Numbered from the stretch's first letter, positions 17,161 to 26,084 are shown. The stretch is DNA of 46,378 bases from an uncultured delta proteobacterium (GCA_903892415.1 CAITIQ010000190.1:1-46378), one strand, 5' to 3'. The notes: generated from the sequence alone by a model not told the origin. Program-made: numbers and translations.

Positions 17161-17604
17161 ATGCGGGTTTCAAAAACGGTTCGGTTGGGTCTCAGCGGCA
17201 CCTCCCTTGCGCTCGCCACGCTCGCTGGCATCGGATGCGCCAAAGAGAATGCGTTGGCGACCAAAGAGGAGCTTCGTCCCCAGGCCTATCGAATGGAGCA
17301 AGCCGTGGGCGCGATTCTTGAGGAGCAAGAGCGAGATCACGTTCGGCAGCGTGAAGCCGATCGGGCCGTGTCGCTGAACGCTGAGCAACCGGTAGACGCC
17401 TCGAGCCCTTGGTTCTTGAAACCTGCAGGTGCTGCGGACGGTCCACGCGATTCGCAGTCGCGACCGGTGGCGGACGTTTCGGAGCGACAACAACCTGCGA
17501 TCGTAGTCGGTGAACCTGGAAAGCCGAAGCCCGTGGTCACGCAGCCCGTTCAACCTCAGCGTCCGCGCGGGTGGGAGATCCGAGCCGCTTGCGGTCGAGG
17601 TTGA
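17161..17604 (+). CDS. Small predicted lipoprotein upstream of the MNIO-dehydrogenase fusion
   Basis: A 147-residue protein with a signal peptide and lipobox (SLALATLAGIGC, Cys26). The mature chain is polar and looks disordered: a charged helix (QAVGAILEEQERDHVRQREAD), then a Pro/Gln/Val-rich stretch (GEPGKPKPVVTQPVQPQRPR) and the C-terminus WEIRAACGRG. Its only Cys apart from the lipobox is Cys144, four residues from the end. No domain is recognised. The stop codon is 22 bases before the start of the large MNIO-alcohol dehydrogenase gene, so the two are probably co-transcribed. Because MNIO enzymes modify peptides, often at Cys or near the C-terminus, this protein is a candidate substrate; that is hypothesis, and a plain structural lipoprotein is equally possible. 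Confidence 0.7.
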   Translation: MRVSKTVRLGLSGTSLALATLAGIGCAKENALATKEELRPQAYRMEQAVGAILEEQERDHVRQREADRAVSLNAEQPVDASSPWFLKPAGAADGPRDSQSRPVADVSERQQPAIVVGEPGKPKPVVTQPVQPQRPRGWEIRAACGRG

Positions 17605-17626
17605 GTAGCTGGAGGATGGCGGAAGG

Positions 17627-19744
17627 ATGAAGAAAATCGGGGTTGGCCTTTCGCTGATGCCAACCTCGGATTGGCGTGCCGCCAATCAGCCTCTCTTCGA
17701 CGCGGGAGAGGTGGACGCCGTCGAGTGGAGTCTCGACTTTGGGTTCGATCAGGATCGCCCGACTTGGGTAGACGACCTTTTGCGCTCCTTCGAGAAGAAC
17801 AACGCGCTGGTCGCACACGGCGTTGAAGGCTCGTTGATGTCAGCTGCCCCGACGTCTGCTTCGGCCGAATGGTTGCGTCAGTGCGCAGCCAGCTGCAAAC
17901 AGCACCGCTATCGCCACTTGAGCGAACATTACGGCTTCATCAACGCGGGAAACATCGTTCGTGGAACGCCGTTTCCGTGTCCTCCCTCGCGTGCGTTGCT
18001 CGAAGCGTGCGTCGGCCGGTGGAAGCGGCTTGCTGACCTTACCGGCCTGCCCGTTGGCGTTGAGAACCTTGCCTTCGCATTTTCGGCAGAGGACGCGCGC
18101 CAACAGGCCGACTTCGTCGCGGAGTTAGTTTTTCGAAGCGAGGGCTTTCTGTTGCTGGACGTTCACAACCTGTGGTGCCAGCTGGAGAACCACGGTCTCC
18201 CCGCCGGCGACCTCCTCGGTCGCTACCCACTGGATCGGGTGAAGGAGCTCCACGTAGCAGGCGGCTCCTACCTGGCCGACGGCAGCTTTCGGCGCGATAC
18301 CCACGATTCACCGATGCCCCAGGAAGTGACCGACTTGGTGCGGCGAGTAGTCGGCGTTTGCAAAGACTTGGAGTTCGTCATTTTGGAACGAACCGACCGC
18401 TCTCTGTTCGGCCAAGAAGAGGCGGATGGTCATCGGCAAGAGTTCCGTGCACTCCGTGCGCTCGTCGCAGAATCAGAGCTCGTCGCAGAATCAGAGCGCG
18501 CTCAGACGCTGCCTGGCCCCGAGGTCGGTGGTCAAACGACGCATTGGCGCTCAGACGAACTCGAGACCGTGGAAGCCTTTCAGAGCCGACTTCTCGAGTC
18601 GTTGCGTTCGAGCGACTCCAGGGCGGCTTTGCTGCAACGAATGCTGCCTTCAGGTGCAACGAGCGAGCACGCGGCCTATGTGCAGAGCTTCACTGAATCA
18701 GCGAGTCGCGCAGCAATAGCGATGGCCAAGCAATGGACCATGGTTGCTGCGGAGCCCGACGAAATGATGGCCGCGGTGTTCCGAGGAGCAGCCTGGCCTC
18801 TCGACTTCGTGGCGTTACCGGTCCCGACTCCTGAGCCGGGTCAGGTTCTGCTGCGGACTCGCGCCGTCGGATTGTGCGGGACCGACATTCACATCATGCA
18901 AGGCCGCTTCGACGTGCCCGTGCCGCTGGTGCTTGGTCACGAGATCGTCGGTGAAGTTGCTGCGATCGGTGACGGTGTGTCAACGCTCGAGCTCGGGGAT
19001 CGCGTCGGCGTCAGCTGGGTGCAAGCCGGCTGCAACGCGTGCTCGTTGTGCCGCAGCGGGCGCCCACAACGCTGCTTAGAGGCCCGAACGTGGATAGAGA
19101 ATGGCGGCGGGCTGTCGGAGTTCGTCGTAGTGGAAGCCAGCGGCTGCACCAAGCTGCCGACCGAACTCAGCTTCGAACAAGCCGCTCCCCTGATGTGCGG
19201 AGGTCACGTTGCCATGTCGGCAATCCATCGCGCACAACTTCAAGAGGGCGAGACGCTCGGAGTGCTCGGGCTCGGCGGGATCGGCCACCTTGCGCTGCAA
19301 TTCGCCCAAGCCAAAGGCATCTTTGTCGAGGCCATCAGCGCCCGTGATAGCGAGGTGGACTTCATCGATCTAGGGAGCGGGCCCACCGAGCTTCTGAACC
19401 CTGTACGAAGCAACCTGGAGGAACGCTTCGACGCGATTGTTTCGACCACGAGCGACGCCAGCGTGCTCGGAAACGCGCTGCATTGGTTACGTCCGGGTGG
19501 GCGGCTCGTGGTGCTTGGCCTCGGCGGACAGGCGCAGTTCGATCCGGCAGTTCTCGTTCCTCGAGAGCTCTCGATACTTGGAGCTGTTCAAGGACCCACA
19601 AGCGATTTGCTCGAGGCTCTGGCGCACGTGGCGGGCGGGCGAGTGAGGCCATGCATCGAGAGCTTTCCCTTTCCGCTGGTGCAGCGGGCCCTCGACCGAC
19701 TGGCGCAGCGACGCGTGCACTATCGCGCGGTCGTCACGTTCTAG
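17627..19744 (+). CDS. Fusion of MNIO (DUF692-like) iron-enzyme domain with zinc-dependent alcohol dehydrogenase
   Basis: A single 705-residue frame with two enzymes. Residues 1-275 read as a DUF692/MNIO TIM barrel: GVGL start, VEWSLDF (Glu33), LVAHGVEGSL (His64), RHLSEHYGF (Glu100, His101), VGVENLAF (Glu146), FLLLDVHNLW (Asp178, His180, Asn181), ENHG (His188), VKELHVAGGS (His209), RDTHDSP (Asp224, His226) and VILERTD (Glu254), i.e. the usual His/Asp/Glu metal-site positions. MNIOs oxidatively modify peptides with two or three irons. Residues 305-375 are a helical linker. Residues 385-705 are a medium-chain dehydrogenase: catalytic zinc Cys417 in LCGTDIH and GHE (438-439), structural zinc Cys469/472/475/483, and the NAD(P) fold GVLGLGGIGHLALQFA. 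GGAGG-like and GGAAGG sequences precede the ATG. No in-frame stop or shift separates the parts, so the fusion looks real. Substrate unknown. Confidence 0.85.
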   Translation: MKKIGVGLSLMPTSDWRAANQPLFDAGEVDAVEWSLDFGFDQDRPTWVDDLLRSFEKNNALVAHGVEGSLMSAAPTSASAEWLRQCAASCKQHRYRHLSEHYGFINAGNIVRGTPFPCPPSRALLEACVGRWKRLADLTGLPVGVENLAFAFSAEDARQQADFVAELVFRSEGFLLLDVHNLWCQLENHGLPAGDLLGRYPLDRVKELHVAGGSYLADGSFRRDTHDSPMPQEVTDLVRRVVGVCKDLEFVILERTDRSLFGQEEADGHRQEFRALRALVAESELVAESERAQTLPGPEVGGQTTHWRSDELETVEAFQSRLLESLRSSDSRAALLQRMLPSGATSEHAAYVQSFTESASRAAIAMAKQWTMVAAEPDEMMAAVFRGAAWPLDFVALPVPTPEPGQVLLRTRAVGLCGTDIHIMQGRFDVPVPLVLGHEIVGEVAAIGDGVSTLELGDRVGVSWVQAGCNACSLCRSGRPQRCLEARTWIENGGGLSEFVVVEASGCTKLPTELSFEQAAPLMCGGHVAMSAIHRAQLQEGETLGVLGLGGIGHLALQFAQAKGIFVEAISARDSEVDFIDLGSGPTELLNPVRSNLEERFDAIVSTTSDASVLGNALHWLRPGGRLVVLGLGGQAQFDPAVLVPRELSILGAVQGPTSDLLEALAHVAGGRVRPCIESFPFPLVQRALDRLAQRRVHYRAVVTF
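18460..18495 (+). repeat. 18-bp perfect tandem duplication inside the fusion gene
   Basis: Positions 18460-18477 and 18478-18495 are identical and encode a doubled LVAESE in the segment between the MNIO barrel and the helical linker. It keeps the frame. Being exact at the nucleotide level it is recent, and it lies where an extra six residues would only lengthen a surface helix. Confidence 0.85.
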
Positions 19745-19750
19745 AAGCGC

Positions 19751-20641
19751 TCACAACGAGACAATCAGAGCGACCCCCACCACCGCGATACCAGCGCCCA
19801 ACCAGCGAAGAAACGGCGGTCGCTCTCCGAGCACCAACGCTGACAAGACGAGCACGAAGATCGCTCCCATTTGATTGAGCAGAGCAGCTCGAGACGCCGT
19901 GCCGTACTTGATGCCACCGAGCCAGAGGAGCATCGCAACGTAGGTCCCCATCAGTGCAGCCGGCAACGCTTGCCGCCATGCAGCCTGAGGCCGAAACAGC
20001 GCAAGCGCGGACTTTGCGCGGCCGAAGGAGGCCTCGAACCCGAACAGGGCAACGCTACCCGCCCATAACCGCACGGCCGTTGCCTCGATCAACGAGCTTC
20101 GATTGAGGACTGGCTTGCAGATGATCACGGCCACGGCGGTCATGAGCACACCGGCAAGAGCGAGCGCTACACCCTTGCGATCGACCAGCGCTGGCTCGAG
20201 CCTTCGCTTGCGGCCGATCGGTAAAACCACGACCAGCAAGCCCAAAAGGACGAGCGGGCCGCCTATCAACAGGCCTACACCGAGCGCTTCACCCAAAAAT
20301 AGAAAGCTCAGCACAACCACCGTGGGCGAATACACGCAGTCAGTGACTGCAGCGACGCTGGCATCGATCCGCCTTAGGCCGGCCAAAAAGAGAGTGTCGG
20401 CTAGAGCAAGCCCCAACACCCCACTTGCACAAAGGAGCAGCCAATCCTCGAGGGAGCGGTCGCTGGCGAACTGGCCACCTGTTGCAAACAGCGTCAGTGA
20501 ATGCAGCAACGCTGCGAGCGAGTTCTTGAACAGATTCAGCGCAACGGGGTTCTGAGCTGAAAGCCGGCGCAACAACAGCACCGAAATCGCCCAGGCCAAC
20601 GCGCACGAGAGGGCCATCGCGTCGCCTGCCCAGGGTGCCAT
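19751..20641 (-). CDS. EamA/DMT-family transporter
   Basis: A 296-residue inner-membrane protein with about ten hydrophobic helices arranged as two EamA repeats, the second starting near KGVALALAGVLMTAVAVIIC. Repeat landmarks include SCALAWAISVLLLRRLS, ASGVLGLALADTLFLAGLRR, the SVAAVTDCVYSPTVVVLSFL helix and the C-terminal LVLGERPPFLRWLGAGIAVV. Members export or import small metabolites such as amino acids, nucleotide sugars or purines; the substrate cannot be read from sequence. It is convergent with the MNIO-dehydrogenase gene, stops six bases apart, so it is not in that operon. Confidence 0.9.
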   Translation of the reverse strand: MAPWAGDAMALSCALAWAISVLLLRRLSAQNPVALNLFKNSLAALLHSLTLFATGGQFASDRSLEDWLLLCASGVLGLALADTLFLAGLRRIDASVAAVTDCVYSPTVVVLSFLFLGEALGVGLLIGGPLVLLGLLVVVLPIGRKRRLEPALVDRKGVALALAGVLMTAVAVIICKPVLNRSSLIEATAVRLWAGSVALFGFEASFGRAKSALALFRPQAAWRQALPAALMGTYVAMLLWLGGIKYGTASRAALLNQMGAIFVLVLSALVLGERPPFLRWLGAGIAVVGVALIVSL

Positions 20642-20704
20642 GCCGCCTCCTTAGCAGCTTCGGAGGCATCGATGACGGGCGAGCCGTAGCGGTGGGAGGA
20701 AAGT

Positions 20705-20720
20705 TTATCCATCTGGATAA
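20705..20720. promoter_or_regulatory. 16-bp inverted repeat upstream of the VgrG island
   Basis: TTATCC-ATCT-GGATAA is a perfect dyad in the 148-base spacer between the EamA gene (minus strand) and the first gene of the VgrG island (plus strand). Its size and position, 70 bases ahead of the GTG at 20790 and 64 bases ahead of the EamA start, would suit an operator for either gene; it could also be a weak hairpin. No known operator consensus is recognised. Confidence 0.35.
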
Positions 20721-20789
20721 GCGAAATCGCGGTCACTCCTATGGGAAGGCCTGATTTTTCGGGACAGTTGGGCGTATGCTGACCTCCTC

Positions 20790-23600
20790 GTGAAAATCGA
20801 CGGCGAAGACATTAAGACGGTCGCCGACCATGCTCAGGGCGCGGGAAAGACGGTCGAACCCGTCCTCCGCGCAACGAGCAACGTCCTCGGCGAAGTGGGT
20901 CGTAGGCTCGTTCATCCGATGTCGCGCAAGGCGCGCATCGTCGAATTCAAGGAGGCTGAATTTCAGGATGCCGAAGACTGGACGCTCGCAGATGATGAAG
21001 CGATCACTGTCAACGCGGGCGTAACCGGCGGAACGACGATCGACCTTCCGGAGCCGATCGAGTTTGTTCACTTCGGCCACGTGTATCGAGACCGCTCCCC
21101 GCTCTTCGGCTGTCCCAAAATCTCCGATATGGAGGGAGAAATAGGCGAGGACGAGGAGGAGACGTTCACGGGAAGCGATCCTCCGGCGCACGGCTTGATG
21201 TTCCGAGCTGCCCTCATGCGCGAGACCGTTCTGTTGGGCGGATTCATCCGCGCGCAGATGGATGCACTCGCGGCGGAAGAGAAGAGCAAGGGCGTGATCG
21301 GGGTTCTGGCGCAGGTCCTCGCGGATCTGACCGGCTCGGCCGGGGGCACCCAAGACAAGGCCAATCCTGTCGATCTCAACCCTCACCTCAAGAAGGTGAT
21401 CGAGGCAGGAAAGAAACTGAATCGGCCGCGCCTCGACTACCCGTCGATCCACGAGACCGGCATCAACCTACACACGGCACGCAAGGCCTATCGGGAGTAC
21501 CTCGTCAAAGAGCTCGAGGCCAGGCACGCACCCGCGAAGTCACCCGGTGGAGGCATCCTCAACGACCAAGTCGACGAGGTAAACGAGGCCTTGCAAGCCG
21601 GACACGATTGGCTCGGTGGGGCCCATGATCCAGCCAAGCCTGCAAAGCACGACGCTGTGCCTCGACTCACAGCCTTGGTGCCACCGGGAGTCCAAGATTT
21701 CTTGAGCTTGGTGCAGAAGATCAGCTTCAAAGCTTGGGATGTGTGCGCAGCACTCAACTACGAGTACGCCGTTCGACTCGAGCCGATCATTGAAGAAGCG
21801 GCACGCGAAATGTCGGTGCACGCCATCAAGCAGCGTTCGACGCCGATGTTTCCAGTGTGGTTCATGGAACCGCAGCCGGAGTACGAGCTGCCCGCCAACG
21901 TCGAGCAGAAGATCTTCGACAAGATCGACAACCCGCTCTCCAAGAGTGACGTTCCGAAGTTGCTGGGCTTCTTGGTTGGTCCGATCAACGACGCCGTTGA
22001 TGTCGTCACCAACCCCATCAAAGACGCACTCACCAAGTTCGATCAGAACGTCGGCATCGACGACACGCTCGACTTCCTGAGCCGGCCGGACCGCTACACT
22101 CCAGGGCGTCCGTTCCTCGACGACATCTTCCTGATCGCACCCGACGCAGATCAGCCCGACGTCCCAGATGCAGCCAAGCGGGCCCGCGTCGGTTGGTCAG
22201 GCGGACTCGGTCAGATGGCCGTGGATTCCTTCAAGGGGGCGCTCAACATCAAGCGGCTCCCCGTCTTCCTCGAGTGGGTGGTATCGAAGGTCTCAACCAT
22301 CTGCGCCGAGTTCATTCGAGCCGTCTACTGTCGCTTGTTGACCATGAAGGACAACGAGCATGTGTCGGAAGCGGAGATCGTCGAGGCCGCTCGCAAACAC
22401 CTTGTCGGCAACGTCATCGAGACCATCCTCGGTGGGCTCGACTTCGTGAACAAGCTGCGGGGCTTCACGCTCGACATCCCCATCGCTGAGGTGTCGATCA
22501 GCGTGGACGCGCTGATCGGCCGAGCGAAGGAATTCGCATCCACCAGGCTGGAGCAGTTCGTCGATCCGGTGATCAAGTTCGCCATGCGAGATCTACATGG
22601 GATGATCTTCGCCTACCGGGCGACCGCGATTTCGAACCGCTCACTCACGATGGAGGTTCACCTCGCGCAGCTTCCCACCGTGTTCTCGCGGCTGTTCCGC
22701 AACGTCTTCTTCCCGCTGTGGGACAAGGTTCTCGAAAAGACGATCGCAGCGGTCAGCACCTCGCTGGCGCCGCGCGTGCTCGAGGCAGGCCAGGCCCTCC
22801 TCAAAGCCCGTGCACAGGTAGAAGAGGTTCGCGGAAAGATCGTTCAAGGCCTTGCGGCGCTTGAGACACTGCCAGCGGCGTTGCCCGACATCGGGTTCAA
22901 CATCAAGGACCCGAAGGGCAGCGTTAACAAGATCAAGAGCGATTGGAATCCGATCATCAAGAACGCCAAGAACGCCTGGGATGAGGCGGAACTTGACGTA
23001 ACTCAGGATCTCGGGCCGCTCGAGCACGATGAACTCGAGCAAGCCTTCCCGATCAAACAGCGCATCGTCCTCTGCGAAATACAGGACGTCACGGCGCGAC
23101 ACTTGCAGTTGGTCTTGCCGGGTTTGAAGTGGAAGGGTCGTCCCCTGCTCTTACCGCCCGGCGTGGCTGAGGAGGGCGCGGCAGCAGCTCCCCCGACGGG
23201 CACGGAGAACCAACTGCAAGACGCTTCACCGATCTCGCACTCTGCACCTTCGTACAAGAAGAACGTTGAAGAGCCCTTGCCGCACTTTCCGTTGGGGGAC
23301 TACCCGATGTCGAGCCCGGCGCCTTCGTCGTCATACGTCGCCTACTCGGGCTCGTCGGACTTCGGGCCGTCTTCCAACCGCGGCTTCGCTCCGTTGCCCT
23401 CCTTCGATGAGCCGCTGGATGCACCGTTCTCCGATCCACCGACCGCGGATCTGCCGGCGATGCCCGTAAAGAAGAGCACCGAGCAGACGCAAGAACTCGA
23501 ACTTGGGTTGGCTGGCCTCGACATCGAACAGACGGTCGATATCGACCATCTCGGTCCCTCTTTCCTCCCGCCGTTCCTCGGTAACAAGAACAAGGCCTAA
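20790..23600 (+). CDS. Large protein of unknown function, first gene of the VgrG island
   Basis: A 936-residue protein with no signal peptide and no domain I recognise. It starts at GTG 20790 without a clear ribosome binding site. The N-terminal 130 residues carry VHPMSRKARIVEFKEAEFQD and a strand-rich block ending in DRSPLFGCPKISDMEG, then an acidic loop. Residues about 130-770 are mostly amphipathic helices with long aliphatic runs (GVIGVLAQVLADL, VPKLLGFLVGPINDAVDVVT, LPVFLEWVVSKVSTICAEFIRAV, NVIETILGGLDFVNKL). From about 780 to the end is a Pro/Ser/Ala tail that looks disordered. It lies 3 bases before vgrG and must be co-expressed with it, so it is a candidate type VI cargo, effector or loading scaffold. 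No catalytic motif, MIX or PAAR motif is seen, and no immunity gene is obvious. Confidence 0.75.
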   Translation: MKIDGEDIKTVADHAQGAGKTVEPVLRATSNVLGEVGRRLVHPMSRKARIVEFKEAEFQDAEDWTLADDEAITVNAGVTGGTTIDLPEPIEFVHFGHVYRDRSPLFGCPKISDMEGEIGEDEEETFTGSDPPAHGLMFRAALMRETVLLGGFIRAQMDALAAEEKSKGVIGVLAQVLADLTGSAGGTQDKANPVDLNPHLKKVIEAGKKLNRPRLDYPSIHETGINLHTARKAYREYLVKELEARHAPAKSPGGGILNDQVDEVNEALQAGHDWLGGAHDPAKPAKHDAVPRLTALVPPGVQDFLSLVQKISFKAWDVCAALNYEYAVRLEPIIEEAAREMSVHAIKQRSTPMFPVWFMEPQPEYELPANVEQKIFDKIDNPLSKSDVPKLLGFLVGPINDAVDVVTNPIKDALTKFDQNVGIDDTLDFLSRPDRYTPGRPFLDDIFLIAPDADQPDVPDAAKRARVGWSGGLGQMAVDSFKGALNIKRLPVFLEWVVSKVSTICAEFIRAVYCRLLTMKDNEHVSEAEIVEAARKHLVGNVIETILGGLDFVNKLRGFTLDIPIAEVSISVDALIGRAKEFASTRLEQFVDPVIKFAMRDLHGMIFAYRATAISNRSLTMEVHLAQLPTVFSRLFRNVFFPLWDKVLEKTIAAVSTSLAPRVLEAGQALLKARAQVEEVRGKIVQGLAALETLPAALPDIGFNIKDPKGSVNKIKSDWNPIIKNAKNAWDEAELDVTQDLGPLEHDELEQAFPIKQRIVLCEIQDVTARHLQLVLPGLKWKGRPLLLPPGVAEEGAAAAPPTGTENQLQDASPISHSAPSYKKNVEEPLPHFPLGDYPMSSPAPSSSYVAYSGSSDFGPSSNRGFAPLPSFDEPLDAPFSDPPTADLPAMPVKKSTEQTQELELGLAGLDIEQTVDIDHLGPSFLPPFLGNKNKA

Positions 23601-23603
23601 CCG

Positions 23604-26084
23604 ATGACGATGAACTTCAACCCGAACGCTGTACTCAAGGCAGAGCAGCTCGCAGATAAAGCATCGTTGGATCTCTTCCACTTCGTCAGTCGTGGGCGCG
23701 TTGAGCGCAAGCTTCGCGTCGCGGTTTTCCGTGGTGAAGAGCGAGTCAACGACACCTTCAGTTTCGATATGGAGGTAGTTGCACCTCACGACATCGATCC
23801 GCTCAACACGTTGGAGGATTCAATCCTCGGTCATCCCGGCTCGCTGGTGATGATGGGGGAAGAGAGCCCACGCGTAGTTCACGGGCTGGTTACGGGCTAC
23901 GAGGTACTACGCGCGATCGATCTGCAGTCCGTACGCCTGCGACTCAAACTCTCCCCGCGCCTCGCCCTCCTGCAGATGCGTGTTCACAGCCGCATCTTCC
24001 AGGAGCAGACGATTCCGGCGATCGTGAAGCAGCTGCTCGCTGAGTGGCGAATTCCACATCACTTTGAGCTTTCCAGCGAGTACGCAGTTCGAACTTATGT
24101 CACCCAGTACCATGAGAGTGACTACGAGTTTTTGCTACGCATCCTCGCCCGAGAGGGCATCTTCTTCTACTTTCGCCACTCACCTGAGCACGAGGTTGAA
24201 GAGCTGATCTTGTGTGATGAGGCGATGTATCGCCCGGTGAGCGGACGAACGGGCCGTATGCAAGTCCGAACGGGTCGCTTCGAGATCGCCGAGGGCGAGA
24301 TCGTCGAGGTTGGTGTGCGGCGAAAGATCCGCCAGACCAGCGCGAGAATCGGCAACTTCGACTTCCGCCACCCACACTTGCCGCTGCGCTCGCTCGAGAT
24401 GCAGGCCGACGCAAAAGGTGCTGTTGGAGACCTCGGGACCGAACGACTGGGGACGTACCACTTCGATCATGACGGCGAACATGAGCCCTCAGCAAGCGCG
24501 GAGAAACGCGACCAGGATGCGCTGCGCATGCTCCAGTCGCTACGCGGGGATGGCCTAACGATCCTTGGCGCAACTCGATCTCGAAAGCTGATGCCCGGAC
24601 ACTCCTTCATGCTCGAAGGGCATGTGCTCGAAAGCCTCAATCGAGAATGGGTGGTTACAACCGTCAAGCACGACGGCGTAACACCCGAGCTCAACAACGA
24701 TCTCAGTCGCGATGAGGTTTACAAGAACGACGTCGAAGCAGCGCCCGTGGAAACGGCGTTGCGGATGGCGCCAAACGAGCGCAATCGCGTGATTCACGGC
24801 TCGCAGACAGCGACCGTCGTGGGTGGCGCGGATGGGGAGGTTTTTACCGACAACTACGGCCGGGTGAAGGTTCAATTCCACTGGGACCTCCAAGGCCGCA
24901 AAGACGAAAAGTCGTCCTCTTGGATTCGCGTATCACAGCCATGGGCAGGACCAAGCTTCGGAGCTCAGTTCCTGCCTCGAGTCGGCACCGAGGTGATTGT
25001 TTCCTTCTTGGATGGAGATCCGGATCGTCCAATCATCATCGGTGCAGTTTTCAACGGCACTCATCCCTACCCGTTCGGCCTACCACAGGAATCCACGAAG
25101 AGCGGCTTCCGTTCACTCAGTACGCCCGGGGGAGACGGCGCCAACGAGTTCAGCTTCGACGACGAACGAGGTCGTGAGGTCGTGACCCTCAAAGCGCAAC
25201 GCAACATGGAGGTTCAGGTCTCGCGAGACCAACGAGTCGACGTGGGCGGGGATGCCGTACTGAAGGTGCACGGTCAGTTGACGGAGAATATCGATGGCAC
25301 CCAGACCACCACGGTAACCGGGGGCCAGGTCACCTTGGTCACGCTGCAAAAGACCTCACAAGTTCTTGGCGACTCACTCGAAGCGGTTCGCGGAAGCCTC
25401 GATTCGCGCGTTAGCGGGGATCGCAACGTGCGAGTTGAAGGTACAGCTCGTGACGACCTCGAGTCGCACGAGACATTCATTCGCAATGACGCCATTCATC
25501 GGGTGCGCGGTCACTTCGCTGGAGTGGTTGGAGAGCAGGGAGCTGCAACCTCCGCGTCGCTTCATGTTGAAGGAACCGTCGCCGCCTACGCGAGTCGAAC
25601 CACCGAGTTCATCGCCGAGAAAGGCATCGTGCTTCGCTGCGGCGAGAGTTCGATTCGCCTCGGGCCTGACAGCGTAGAGATCATTTCGCCCAAGGTCCTC
25701 ATCAGCGGTGACACTGTCGAGACCGGTGCCGAGAAGGAGCTGCGGGTCGTTTCAAAGAAGGGCCTCATTCTCAAGTCCGAGAAACTCCATGCAATGGGCA
25801 AGTCTGCAAGCCTCTTGCTCTTCACTGACGCTGACATTGGTGGTCAGCGGGTGAAGCTCAACTCCAAGGTCGATGAATCTGCGATCTTGGCTCGACCGCG
25901 ACCGCTAACCCACATCCAGCTGACCGACGAAGATGGCTCGCCCGCCGCTCGACGTCGCTACGTAATTGTCAGTGGTGACGGCGAGAGAAGCGGTGTGCTC
26001 AACGACAAGGGTGAAGCGGAGATCGAACTCGAATCCGACGCCCAGATCTACTTCCCCGATGTCGACAAGCCCAAAGAGGCCTGA
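23604..26084 (+). CDS. vgrG: Type VI secretion VgrG-like spike protein
   Basis: An 826-residue VgrG, the trimeric puncturing spike at the tip of a type VI secretion tube. The gp27-like N-terminal part covers about residues 20-390 (VNDTFSFDMEVVAP, VHSRIFQEQTIPAIVKQLL, YVTQYHESDYEFLLRILARE, GIFFYFRH). The gp5-like OB domain at about 400-490 has the classic string FTDNYGRVKVQFHWD, SSWIRVSQPWAGPSFGAQFL, PRVGTEVIVSFLDGDPDRPI, then a repetitive beta-helix (VSRDQRVDVGGDAVLKVHGQ ...). Beyond it, residues about 755-826 form an extra small beta module (LTHIQLTDEDGSPAARRRYV ... GVLNDKGEAEIEL) that may carry or dock cargo. Flanked at 3 and 2 bases by the 936-aa protein and the LysM protein. No sheath, tube or baseplate gene is near, so it is an orphan vgrG. 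Confidence 0.94.
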   Translation: MTMNFNPNAVLKAEQLADKASLDLFHFVSRGRVERKLRVAVFRGEERVNDTFSFDMEVVAPHDIDPLNTLEDSILGHPGSLVMMGEESPRVVHGLVTGYEVLRAIDLQSVRLRLKLSPRLALLQMRVHSRIFQEQTIPAIVKQLLAEWRIPHHFELSSEYAVRTYVTQYHESDYEFLLRILAREGIFFYFRHSPEHEVEELILCDEAMYRPVSGRTGRMQVRTGRFEIAEGEIVEVGVRRKIRQTSARIGNFDFRHPHLPLRSLEMQADAKGAVGDLGTERLGTYHFDHDGEHEPSASAEKRDQDALRMLQSLRGDGLTILGATRSRKLMPGHSFMLEGHVLESLNREWVVTTVKHDGVTPELNNDLSRDEVYKNDVEAAPVETALRMAPNERNRVIHGSQTATVVGGADGEVFTDNYGRVKVQFHWDLQGRKDEKSSSWIRVSQPWAGPSFGAQFLPRVGTEVIVSFLDGDPDRPIIIGAVFNGTHPYPFGLPQESTKSGFRSLSTPGGDGANEFSFDDERGREVVTLKAQRNMEVQVSRDQRVDVGGDAVLKVHGQLTENIDGTQTTTVTGGQVTLVTLQKTSQVLGDSLEAVRGSLDSRVSGDRNVRVEGTARDDLESHETFIRNDAIHRVRGHFAGVVGEQGAATSASLHVEGTVAAYASRTTEFIAEKGIVLRCGESSIRLGPDSVEIISPKVLISGDTVETGAEKELRVVSKKGLILKSEKLHAMGKSASLLLFTDADIGGQRVKLNSKVDESAILARPRPLTHIQLTDEDGSPAARRRYVIVSGDGERSGVLNDKGEAEIELESDAQIYFPDVDKPKEA

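Noticed and set aside
17627..19744. Annotation or frameshift artefact joining two genes
   Set aside because: The frame is continuous, both domains are complete, and the linker has normal codon use; no second ribosome binding site with a start is evident at the junction.
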